Made by a program: the position numbers and the translations under genes
The notes under the pieces: model-generated
Seen by the model: the letters and a program-made list of their open reading frames with translations, nothing else
Database searches by the model: none
Told to the model about the DNA's origin: nothing
Part shown: piece after piece, positions 1 through 5,720 of the stretch
Layout of the letters: each line of letters opens with the position of its first letter
Numbering within the stretch: the first letter of the stretch is position 1
NCBI GenBank assembly: GCA_018241985.1
Contig: JAFECV010000057.1
Location: 1-9,288 of the forward strand
From: Pseudomonadota bacterium
Lineage (GTDB): Bacteria; Pseudomonadota; Gammaproteobacteria; Burkholderiales; Burkholderiaceae_C
Length of the DNA stretch: 9,288 nt
Reading direction: 5' to 3'

Positions 1-115
1 AGGGCCGCTGCTCAAGCTCTACCGCACCGATGCCGAGGCGCTGCAGGCGCTGAAAGGAGCCGCGGCGACCGCACCTGCCGCCGCCGACGCGGACGCCGGG
101 CCGCTCACGCCGTAA
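1..115 (+). CDS. C-terminal fragment of an unidentified plus-strand gene
   Basis: An open frame enters from the left edge and ends at TAA 113-115, encoding about 37 residues (reading from base 2). Nearly all third positions are G or C, as expected for a coding frame in this genome. The fragment begins with a charged, helix-like stretch (LLKLYRTDAEALQALKG). It ends in an alanine/aspartate-rich tail that looks disordered. I do not recognise the family, and the fragment is too short to assign a function. It is the only plausible plus-strand gene here. It converges on the DUF429 gene, with the two coding ends overlapping by 11 bases (105-115). It could instead be a chance open frame, but the codon bias argues for a real gene end. 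Confidence 0.55.
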   Translation, partial: GPLLKLYRTDAEALQALKGAAATAPAAADADAGPLTP

Positions 116-983
116 CGATCCAGCCTTCCAGCGGATCCACGTCCAGCGGCAGGCCATAGAGCGGCGCCCCTTGCGCATGCCGGAGCTGCGCCCAGCCAGC
201 CTGCAGCAGGCACAGCACCGCGTCGAGCCGGTCGCCGCGCGCGTCTTCGATCAGCGCGTTGCGCTGCGCGGCATCGAGCTCAAGCCGCAGGCCGAGGCGC
301 GTGCGGCCGCTCTCCAGCGCGTCGATCAGCGTGCGGCGGGCGAGCAGCCGGTCCGCGGTCTGCCTGGCCGCGCTGTCGCTCTTGTAGCTGCGCCGCCCGA
401 GGATCTCGCGCGCGAGCAAGCCCGGATAGCCTTCGAGCGCGACTCGCGCCGGGTTGCCATCCTGCAGGCCGGGCAGATGCACGCCGGCATCCCGCAGCCG
501 GGGCACGCCCGCGTGCAGCATCAACGCGACCGGCGGGTTCACCCATTTCATCGACGGGCTGGAGCCGGCCGGTCCGTCGGTCCTGCGGTGCGCGAACTTC
601 TTCCCGGCGGGCCGCGCGGCGCAGAACGCGACGAAGCGCTCGCGGATCTGCTCGCGCGTGAGCAAGGCGTACTGCTCGATGCAGGCGCCCCACTCGGTGG
701 GCCAGCCGAGCCAGGCGACCAGTTCGCGCGGCAGGCCGAACGGGAAATCGAACGCGCCGACCCACGGGCCGGGCCGGTGCAACCACGCCCCGAACGCGTC
801 CAGCGACGTCAGATGCTCCAGTTTCAATAGCACGACTGCAGCACCAGACCTTCGCCCGAGCGCGATAACGATGGTTTTTTCGCGGCGCGGGCGGCTCGAG
901 AAGTCGCAGCCGAGCAGCGTGGGTTCGTCGGCTTCGGCTTCGGCTCCGCGCCGCACTTTGGCCACGGTCACGCCTGCGCCCAT
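105..983 (-). CDS. DUF429 family protein, predicted RNase H-fold nuclease
   Basis: Encodes 292 residues with the features of DUF429 (RNase H/RuvC-like fold, predicted nuclease; no established substrate known to me). A first-strand motif GCDFSS places Asp27 where the fold's first catalytic acid sits. A DFPFGLP motif follows at 79-85 (Asp79), then EGYPG at 184-188 and a terminal GDRLDAVLCLL segment at 250-260 with Asp251 and Asp254. These spaced acids would suit a two-metal active site, which is inference from the fold. The ATG is three bases after the stop of the EamA gene, so translation is probably coupled. In-frame GTG codons at residues 5 and 7 are possible alternative starts. The stop overlaps the end of the convergent plus-strand gene. 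Family call is firm; biochemical role is unknown. Confidence 0.85.
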   Translation of the reverse strand: MGAGVTVAKVRRGAEAEADEPTLLGCDFSSRPRREKTIVIALGRRSGAAVVLLKLEHLTSLDAFGAWLHRPGPWVGAFDFPFGLPRELVAWLGWPTEWGACIEQYALLTREQIRERFVAFCAARPAGKKFAHRRTDGPAGSSPSMKWVNPPVALMLHAGVPRLRDAGVHLPGLQDGNPARVALEGYPGLLAREILGRRSYKSDSAARQTADRLLARRTLIDALESGRTRLGLRLELDAAQRNALIEDARGDRLDAVLCLLQAGWAQLRHAQGAPLYGLPLDVDPLEGWIVTA

Positions 984-986
984 GGC

Positions 987-1868
987 TCAGCCCAGCGCCA
1001 GCGCGACCACGCCGAACGCGATCAGCGCCGCTCCGGCGATGCGCGGCACGCGCTCGCCCTCGCCCAGCAATTGCCCGCCGAGCAGCGCCGCGAACAGCAT
1101 CGACACCTCGCGCGCCGGCGCGACGTGCGACAGCGGCGCCATCCGCATCGCGTACAGCACCAGCACGTACGCGACCGGGCTGGCAACGCCGATCAGCAGC
1201 GCGTGCTTCCACTGCCGGCGCCAGTGCGCGGCCGTCGTGCCGCGGTCGCGCATCACGGCCGGCGCGAAGAACAGCAGCCGCACGATGTTGCCGATGTAGT
1301 CGACCAGGATCGGCGACAGCACCAGCACCTTGACCGCGACGCCGTCGACCACCGTGTAGCCGGCGATGAACACACCGGTCAGCAGGCCATAGCGCAGGCC
1401 CGCCTGCAGTCGCCCCGCCTGCACCGGGTCGTGCGCGCCAAGCCAGATCTTCGGCCCGCCCGCGATCAGGAAGACGCCGGACACGACGCCGGCGATGCCG
1501 AGGGCTCCGCCGATGGTCAGGCGCTCGCCCAGCAGCGCGATCGCCGCGAGCGACGCGAGCAGCGGACCCGAGCCGCGCGCGAGCGGATAGACCACGGTCA
1601 GGTCGGCCCGGCGGTAGCCGCGCAGCAGCGCGACGAAATACAGGCAGTGCAGCGCCGCGCTCGCGACGATCAACCGCCATTCGGGGACGCCCCAGCCGGG
1701 CACGTCGCGCGCGGCGAGCCACAGGCCGAGCGGCGCCCAGAACAACATCTGCACGAGGCTGGTGAGCGCCGCGAAGCGGACGTCGCCGCCGGCCTTCTTC
1801 GCCGCGATGTTCCAGCCGGCATGGATCAGCCCGGCCAGCAGCACCAGCGCCAGCGCGCTAGCGGACAT
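987..1868 (-). CDS. EamA/DMT-superfamily inner-membrane transporter
   Basis: Encodes 293 residues, the usual length for a ten-helix drug/metabolite transporter. Hydrophobic segments are visible at roughly 5-22, 33-50, 66-84, 89-112, 118-137, 155-173, 180-200, 217-236, 243-265 and 275-293. They form the two five-helix EamA repeats (about 5-137 and 155-293). The repeat ends carry the typical pattern of an LLGER/LLGEGE helix end followed by a glycine-rich last helix (FGVVALALG). Substrate cannot be read from sequence; family members export amino acids, sugars, nucleotides or drugs. The ATG at 1868 lies 69 bases after the BLUF stop and has no clear Shine-Dalgarno, so the start is the most likely rather than certain. 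It is followed three bases later by the DUF429 gene, implying a two-gene unit. Confidence 0.9.
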   Translation of the reverse strand: MSASALALVLLAGLIHAGWNIAAKKAGGDVRFAALTSLVQMLFWAPLGLWLAARDVPGWGVPEWRLIVASAALHCLYFVALLRGYRRADLTVVYPLARGSGPLLASLAAIALLGERLTIGGALGIAGVVSGVFLIAGGPKIWLGAHDPVQAGRLQAGLRYGLLTGVFIAGYTVVDGVAVKVLVLSPILVDYIGNIVRLLFFAPAVMRDRGTTAAHWRRQWKHALLIGVASPVAYVLVLYAMRMAPLSHVAPAREVSMLFAALLGGQLLGEGERVPRIAGAALIAFGVVALALG

Positions 1869-1937
1869 GATGGATCGGTGCGAGGCGCCGGCAGCGAACC
1901 GCTCGCCGATGCGCGGGTCCGGCCACGCCCACTTTTT

Positions 1938-2360
1938 TCAGGCGCGACCGCAGATCGCGGCGGTGGCGGCGAGTTCCTCGAGCAGCGCGAGAGACACCTT
2001 GCCCGACACCGCGTACGGGTCGAGCTCGGGCCGCTCGGAATACTTCATCAGGATGTTCGCGTTGATCTGCGACAGGTTCACCTGCCCCATGGTCCAGCCG
2101 CCGAAGCGGCGCTCGAGGATTTCCTCGTACTCGAGCAGCATCACGTCCTTGTGCCGCGGATCGCGCTGGATCTGCCCGTACAGTTCGTTCACCTGCATGC
2201 GGCCGCCTTCGATCGCCTGCAGGAACACGCCGCTGCCGTAGCACAGGATGCCGGTGATGCCGCCGTCCGGGTTGTGCTGCCGCGCCGACGCCAGGATGGC
2301 CTCGATCGCGGCCGGGCTCGCATCGACCGCGCGGCTGGTGTAGAGCAGGCGCACGAGCAT
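1938..2360 (-). CDS. Stand-alone BLUF-domain blue-light photoreceptor
   Basis: Encodes 140 residues, almost entirely one BLUF domain (FAD-binding blue-light sensor) with a short C-terminal cap and no fused output domain. By alignment to the well-studied cyanobacterial PixD/Slr1694 (Tyr8, Asn32, Gln50, Trp91, Met93), all the core photochemistry residues are present. They are Tyr7, Asn30 (in HNPDGGITG), Gln48 (in FLQAIEGG), Trp89 and Met91 (in GGWTMGQ). The protein should therefore be photoactive, which is inference. Residues 96-140 should form the cap helices that commonly mediate oligomerisation or partner binding in short BLUF proteins. The gene starts 16 bases after the folE stop, so the two are probably co-transcribed. 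The partner is unknown; neighbouring FolE is the obvious candidate but nothing in the sequence proves it. Confidence 0.93.
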   Translation of the reverse strand: MLVRLLYTSRAVDASPAAIEAILASARQHNPDGGITGILCYGSGVFLQAIEGGRMQVNELYGQIQRDPRHKDVMLLEYEEILERRFGGWTMGQVNLSQINANILMKYSERPELDPYAVSGKVSLALLEELAATAAICGRA

Positions 2361-2371
2361 GGTTTCTTGAA

Positions 2372-2377
2372 CCCTTC
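2372..2377 (-). promoter_or_regulatory. Ribosome binding site of the BLUF gene
   Basis: On the minus strand GAAGGG begins at the last base of the folE TAG stop, eleven bases before the BLUF ATG at 2360. This is one of the few recognisable Shine-Dalgarno sites in the window. Its overlap with the folE stop suggests that ribosomes finishing folE could re-initiate on the BLUF gene. Confidence 0.5.
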
Positions 2378-3102
2378 TAGTCCTTCTGCGGAATCAGCGA
2401 CAGGAATTCGCGGCGCAGGTTCGGATCCTTCAGGAACGCGCCGCGCATCACCGAGTTGATCATCTTGCTGTCAAGGTCCTTCACGCCGCGCCAGGCCATG
2501 CAGTAGTGGCTGGCCTGCATCACGATCGCGAGGCCGTCGGGCTGGGTCTTGCGCTGGATCAGGTCGGCCAATTGCACCACGGCCTCCTCCTGGATCTGCG
2601 GCCGGCCCATCACCCATTCGGCCAGCCGCGCGTACTTCGACAGCCCGATCACGTTGGTGTGTTCGTTCGGCATCACCCCGATCCACAGCTTGCCGATCAC
2701 CGGGCATAGATGATGCGAGCAGGCGCTGCGCACGACGATCGGGCCGACGATCATCAGCTCGTTCAGGTGCTCGACGTTCGGAAACTCGGTGATCGCCGGC
2801 GCGTGCACGTAGCGGCCATTGAACACTTCGCGCAGGTACATCTTGGCGACGCGCCGCGCGGTGTTGCGCGTGTTGTGGTCGCCGTCGGTGTCGATCACCA
2901 TGCTTTCGAGCACCGCCTTCATCTTCTCGGTGACTTCGTCGAGCAGCAGGTTGAGTTCGCCCGGTTCGATGAAGTCGGCGATGTTGTCGTTCGAATGAAA
3001 GCGGCGCCGCGCGGCGAGCAGGCGTTCGCGGATCCGCGCCGACACCGGCCGGCCTTCGGTGGTCGCTGCGGGGCTCATGGCGTCGGGTGTTTGCTGGAAC
3101 AT
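2377..3102 (-). CDS. folE: GTP cyclohydrolase I (FolE)
   Basis: Converts GTP to 7,8-dihydroneopterin triphosphate and formate, the entry step to folate. With the ATG at 3102 the protein has 241 residues. An in-frame TTG at 3132 would add ten, and an ATG at 3078 would remove eight. Numbering from the TTG, the zinc ligands match E. coli Cys110, His113 and Cys181: Cys138 and His141 in SACSHHLCP, and Cys211 in SHYCMAWRG. Equivalents of E. coli His112 (His140), Ser135-Lys136 and Arg139 (GLSKYAR, 163-169), Glu152 (Glu182 in RPQIQEE), His179 (His209) and Arg185 (Arg215) are all present. It should be an active zinc enzyme. Unusually, the residue after the first zinc cysteine is Ser, where most bacterial enzymes have Glu. 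The N-terminal 60 or so residues are a variable extension. It lies downstream of clsB after a 125-base gap and directly upstream of the BLUF gene. A second, canonical folE elsewhere in the genome is possible. Confidence 0.93.
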   Translation of the reverse strand: MFQQTPDAMSPAATTEGRPVSARIRERLLAARRRFHSNDNIADFIEPGELNLLLDEVTEKMKAVLESMVIDTDGDHNTRNTARRVAKMYLREVFNGRYVHAPAITEFPNVEHLNELMIVGPIVVRSACSHHLCPVIGKLWIGVMPNEHTNVIGLSKYARLAEWVMGRPQIQEEAVVQLADLIQRKTQPDGLAIVMQASHYCMAWRGVKDLDSKMINSVMRGAFLKDPNLRREFLSLIPQKD

Positions 3103-3146
3103 CACCGCATGGTACCAGCGATTGACATGCAACGGATTCTTGCCAT
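3102..3146 (-). other. Possible 14-codon leader frame ending on the folE start
   Basis: In the folE leader, an ATG at 3146 opens a 14-codon frame (MARIRCMSIAGTMR) whose TGA overlaps the folE ATG as TGATG at 3104-3100. A G-run (GGGGG) sits five bases before this ATG and could serve as a weak ribosome site, whereas the folE ATG itself has none. This arrangement would fit translational coupling. It is a short frame and could be chance, and it is incompatible with folE starting at the TTG at 3132. Confidence 0.25.
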
Positions 3147-3227
3147 TTTTGCCCCCAAGGGCCCGCCCCTGCTTCGCCTTCCGCTATCAGATCAGGAGCA
3201 TCCGGAGCCTGCCGCGGTCCGGCCCGC

Positions 3228-4454
3228 TCAGTAGCGGTAGCCGGTCAGGAACAGCGCGACGCGCATCAGGCCGAGCGCGATGCGCTCGCCGAGCCGCTGC
3301 CGCCAGGGGCGGTTCGCGTAGTCGGCCGGATCGACGCGCCGGCCGCCGTGCTCCATCGCGCCGAGCAGCCGCGCGCGCAGGTCGGCGGCGATCGCCGCGT
3401 CGTCGACCACCATGTTGGCCTCGCGCGCGAGCAGCAGCGAGAGCGGCTCCAGGTTCGACGAGCCCACCGTGACCCAGTGACCGTCGATCACCGCGACCTT
3501 GGCGTGCAGGAAGCTCGCGCCGTATTCGTGGATCTCGACGCCCGCGTCCAGCAGCTGGCGGTACACCGGCCGCGTCGCGTGGAACTGCATGAACGACTCG
3601 TAGCGGCCCTGCAGCAGCAGCAGCACGCGCACGCCGCGCTCCGCCGCCAGCTCCAGCGCGCGGCGGAGCTTGCGGCCCGGGACGAAATAGGCGTTCGCGA
3701 TCACGACCTCCTGCCGCGCATCGGCGATCGCCTTGCGGTACGCGCGCTCGATGCGGCCGCGGTTGCGCAGGTTGTCGCGCAGCAGCAGCAGTGCGCGGGT
3801 CGGGCGCTGCTGCCCCGGGTTCGCCGTGGCCCTGCGGCGCACGCGCAGCATGCGCCGCGCCGGCGTCGGGCGCAGCGCGCCAAGCGCGGCCGGCAGGTCG
3901 CTGCGGCCCACCTCACGCATCAGCTGCATGCGCCACCACAGCCGCGCCATCGCCGCGCGCACCTCGAGCGCGAGCGCGCCCTGCGCGCGCAACGCGAAAT
4001 CGAGCCGCGGCGCGGCCAGCGTCCCATGGCTCGGATCGTGCAGGTCGTCCACGATATTGATGCCGCCGCAGAACGCGACCCGGCCGTCGACGGCGCACAG
4101 CTTGCGGTGCAGCCGGCGCCAGCGGCTCGGCGCCAGGTACCCGAGCGGCCCCAGCGGCGCGTACACCCGCCACTGCACGCCCGCGCGATCGAACCGGGCG
4201 CGCCATGAGGGCGGCAGCGCGCCGGTACCGGCGCCGTCGACCACCAGATGCACCACCACGCCGCGCCCGGCCGCGCGCATCAGCGCCTGGGCGACATCGG
4301 CGCCGCTCGCGTTGAAATCGAAGATATAGGTCTCGAGCCAGACCTCGGCCAGCGCACCGTCGATCGCCGCGATCAGCGCCGGAAAGAATTCCCGGCTGCC
4401 CTGCAGCAGCCGGATGCCGTGCCCGTCGGAACGCTCGGGGCCCGGCTCCGCCAT
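3228..4454 (-). CDS. clsB: Cardiolipin synthase B (phospholipase D family)
   Basis: Encodes 408 residues, close to E. coli ClsB (413). It lacks the N-terminal membrane helices of ClsA-type synthases. Two phospholipase D signatures are intact: His116-x-Lys118-x4-Asp123, followed by GGINI, and His317-x-Lys319-x4-Asp324, followed by GSSNLEPLS. They belong to two PLD half-domains at about 12-190 and 220-370. The pair should form one active site with a histidine nucleophile, transferring a phosphatidyl group to make cardiolipin or related lipids at the inner membrane. An arginine-rich linker (about 196-220) and a basic/hydrophobic C-terminus (RIALGLMRVALFLTG) suit peripheral membrane binding. The ATG is one base after the stop of the upstream EEP gene, implying coupled translation. 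The same EEP-clsB pairing occurs in E. coli as ybhP-ybhO, which strongly supports the ClsB rather than ClsA assignment. Confidence 0.9.
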   Translation of the reverse strand: MAEPGPERSDGHGIRLLQGSREFFPALIAAIDGALAEVWLETYIFDFNASGADVAQALMRAAGRGVVVHLVVDGAGTGALPPSWRARFDRAGVQWRVYAPLGPLGYLAPSRWRRLHRKLCAVDGRVAFCGGINIVDDLHDPSHGTLAAPRLDFALRAQGALALEVRAAMARLWWRMQLMREVGRSDLPAALGALRPTPARRMLRVRRRATANPGQQRPTRALLLLRDNLRNRGRIERAYRKAIADARQEVVIANAYFVPGRKLRRALELAAERGVRVLLLLQGRYESFMQFHATRPVYRQLLDAGVEIHEYGASFLHAKVAVIDGHWVTVGSSNLEPLSLLLAREANMVVDDAAIAADLRARLLGAMEHGGRRVDPADYANRPWRQRLGERIALGLMRVALFLTGYRY

Positions 4455-4455
4455 C

Positions 4456-5184
4456 TCAGATTTCGAACTCGGCGATCAGCGGTAGATGGTCCGACATGCG
4501 CCACCACGTCCGCCCCTTCGGAATGAACTGGCGCACCGGTTTGAGGCCGCGCGCGTACACGTGATCGAGCTGCACCATCGGCATGCGCGCCGGAAAGGTC
4601 GCGTTGCGCACGTCCTCGATCGCGACCAGGTCGATATCGCGCATCGAGCGCCTGATGCGTGCGCCCCAGTCGTTGAAGTCGCCGGCCACCAGCACCGGCT
4701 CGCCCGCAGGCACCTCGCGCTCGATGAACCGCGCCAGTTGCGCGACCTGGCGCGTGCGGCTGGCCGGAATCAACCCCAGGTGCACGACGATCACGTGCAC
4801 CGGCCGACCGCGCACCTGCACGGTCGCGTGCAGCAGGCCGCGCTGCTCGAAACGGTGGTCGGACATGTCCTCGTGCTGCGTTTCGACCACAGGCCAGCGC
4901 GACAGCAGCGCGTTGCCGTGCTCGCCGTGGCGCGTCACCGCGTTGGTGCGGTACACCGCCTCGTAGCCGTTCGGCGCGAGGTACTCGGCCTGCGGCAGAT
5001 CCGGCCACAGCGTGAAGTATTCCTGCTCGCGCCGGTGCAGCTTGCGCACCTCCTGCAGGCACACCATGTCGGCGTCGATCAGCTCCATCGCGTGGCCGAG
5101 GTTGTGGATCTCCAGCCGACGGCTCGGCCCTATCCCTTGCACCCCCTTGTGGATGTTGTAGGTCGCCACGCGCAGCGTCGTCAT
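4456..5184 (-). CDS. Endonuclease/exonuclease/phosphatase-fold protein (YbhP-like)
   Basis: Encodes 242 residues of the DNase I-like EEP superfamily. The metal and catalytic positions are present in order: Asn10 in TYNIHKG, Glu45 in CLQEV, GNALLSR at 90-96, His135 in VVHLGL, Asp169 and Asn171 in GDFNDW, Asp207 in QLDHVYARG, and Asp232-His233 in SDHLPL. This is a complete active site for phosphodiester or phosphate-ester hydrolysis. The substrate is unknown, and family members act on DNA, RNA, inositol phosphates or lipid headgroups. There is no signal peptide, so it is probably cytoplasmic. I chose the ATG at 5184 because it aligns with the family N-terminus and avoids overlap with nudB. A GGAG/AGAG site overlaps the nudB stop just upstream. 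One base separates its TGA from the clsB ATG, as part of a ybhP-clsB-like pair, so a role in phospholipid metabolism is the leading inference. Confidence 0.88.
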   Translation of the reverse strand: MTTLRVATYNIHKGVQGIGPSRRLEIHNLGHAMELIDADMVCLQEVRKLHRREQEYFTLWPDLPQAEYLAPNGYEAVYRTNAVTRHGEHGNALLSRWPVVETQHEDMSDHRFEQRGLLHATVQVRGRPVHVIVVHLGLIPASRTRQVAQLARFIEREVPAGEPVLVAGDFNDWGARIRRSMRDIDLVAIEDVRNATFPARMPMVQLDHVYARGLKPVRQFIPKGRTWWRMSDHLPLIAEFEI

Positions 5185-5194
5185 GTCAAAAACT

Positions 5195-5653
5195 CTACTC
5201 CAGAAACCTCGGCAACAACAGGATGGCTTCGGCGTTGGACGGGGAAAAGCACCGGTCCGCCGCCTCGCACCAAGGCCACCACCCATATGAAGTGTGTTCG
5301 CGCGGATTCAACACCACGGCCGCATCCGCCGGCACCTGCAGGCCAAAGACGTGCTCGGTGTTCGTCATGACGCCGGGCGCGTAGCGGTGGCGCCACTGCG
5401 GGTAGATGCTGTAGACGTTCGCCAGCCCCCAATCGCGCAAGCTGCAGCCGTTGGCGGCGGCGTCGATGCCGGTCTCCTCGCGCACCTCGCGCAGCGCGGT
5501 GTCGACGAGCGGTTCGGAGGCGTCGCGCTTCGATCCGGTCACCGACTGCCAGAACGCGTCGGACGCGTCGGCACGGCGCATCAGCAGCACGTCGAGCGCG
5601 GCGGTGTGGATCACCACCAGTACCGATTCCGGGATTTTGTAGTGCCTTGACAT
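5195..5653 (-). CDS. nudB: Dihydroneopterin triphosphate diphosphatase (NudB)
   Basis: Encodes 152 residues of the Nudix superfamily. It should remove pyrophosphate from dihydroneopterin triphosphate, the FolE product, giving the monophosphate for folate synthesis. The Nudix box runs from Gly40 to Ile63 with Glu47 and REVREETGI at 55-63. The spacing from Gly to the first Glu is six residues rather than the canonical five, a one-residue loop insertion. The NudB-type segment WRHRYAPGV with a following NTEH (87-101) matches E. coli HRYAPGVTRNTE, and FWQSVTGS (34-41) matches too, which separates it from generic MutT proteins. I chose the ATG at 5653 because MSRHYKIPESVLVVI aligns with the E. coli start. 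An ATG at 5671 and a TTG at 5680 lie inside a hairpin. It follows aspS, as in E. coli (aspS-nudB). Its stop is ten bases before the EEP start. Confidence 0.9.
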   Translation of the reverse strand: MSRHYKIPESVLVVIHTAALDVLLMRRADASDAFWQSVTGSKRDASEPLVDTALREVREETGIDAAANGCSLRDWGLANVYSIYPQWRHRYAPGVMTNTEHVFGLQVPADAAVVLNPREHTSYGWWPWCEAADRCFSPSNAEAILLLPRFLE

Positions 5654-5666
5654 CTCAGCCGTGCGC

Positions 5667-5695
5667 CGCATGCGCAGCAATATTCTGCGCGTGCG
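5667..5695. repeat. Inverted repeat between aspS and nudB (hairpin 2)
   Basis: Eleven-base arms (5667-5677 and 5685-5695), with one mismatch at 5671/5691, flank a seven-base AT-rich loop (5678-5684, CAATATT). As RNA the mismatch is a G-U wobble from the plus strand and an A-C mismatch from the minus strand. There is no following U-run in the minus direction, so it is not a standard terminator. It covers the alternative nudB starts at 5671 and 5680 and ends 13 bases before the chosen ATG. Confidence 0.6.
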
Positions 5696-5696
5696 C

Positions 5697-5716
5697 CGTT
5701 GCCGGAGTCGGCAACG
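5697..5716. repeat. Inverted repeat just after the aspS stop (hairpin 1)
   Basis: Perfect eight-base arms (CGTTGCCG 5697-5704 and CGGCAACG 5709-5716) enclose a four-base loop. It begins four bases after the aspS TAG (5723-5721) in the transcribed direction. It is a strong, compact stem with no U-tract, one base from the second hairpin. A Rho-independent terminator is unlikely. A transcript-stabilising or processing element, or a partial attenuator between aspS and the downstream genes, is possible. Confidence 0.6.
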
Positions 5717-5720
5717 CGGC

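Noticed and set aside
280..1722. 480-codon minus-strand frame overlapping DUF429 and EamA
   Set aside because: Arg/Ala-rich out-of-frame translation of two recognisable proteins; no motif of its own.
1874..1910. Imperfect inverted repeat (ATCGG..CGAG / CTCG..CCGAT) before the EamA start
   Set aside because: Only nine pairs with a two-base bulge and a long loop; expected by chance in GC-rich sequence.
1869..1938. Run of six T on the plus strand at 1933-1938 as a terminator
   Set aside because: All genes here run on the minus strand, where the run reads as A, and no good stem precedes it on the plus strand.
1071..2459. 462-codon plus-strand open frame across EamA, BLUF and the folE end
   Set aside because: Composition is Arg/Gln/His-rich, it runs antisense to three well-supported genes and shows no family motif.
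3103..3227. Promoter or riboswitch in the clsB-folE gap
   Set aside because: I found no convincing -35/-10 pair and no recognisable riboswitch core; only short palindromes such as GGGCCC and CCGCGG and a weak five-base stem.
3348..4208. 286-codon plus-strand frame antisense to clsB
   Set aside because: Shadow frame; the opposite strand has both HKD motifs of a full-length ClsB.
5185..5286. N-terminal extension of the EEP protein to 5286
   Set aside because: Would overlap nudB by about 90 bases and adds a non-conserved Arg/Cys-rich stretch; the family N-terminus begins at the ATG at 5184.
5654..5680. Upstream nudB starts at 5671 (ATG) and 5680 (TTG)
   Set aside because: They add residues not found in the family and fall inside a hairpin; kept only as alternatives.
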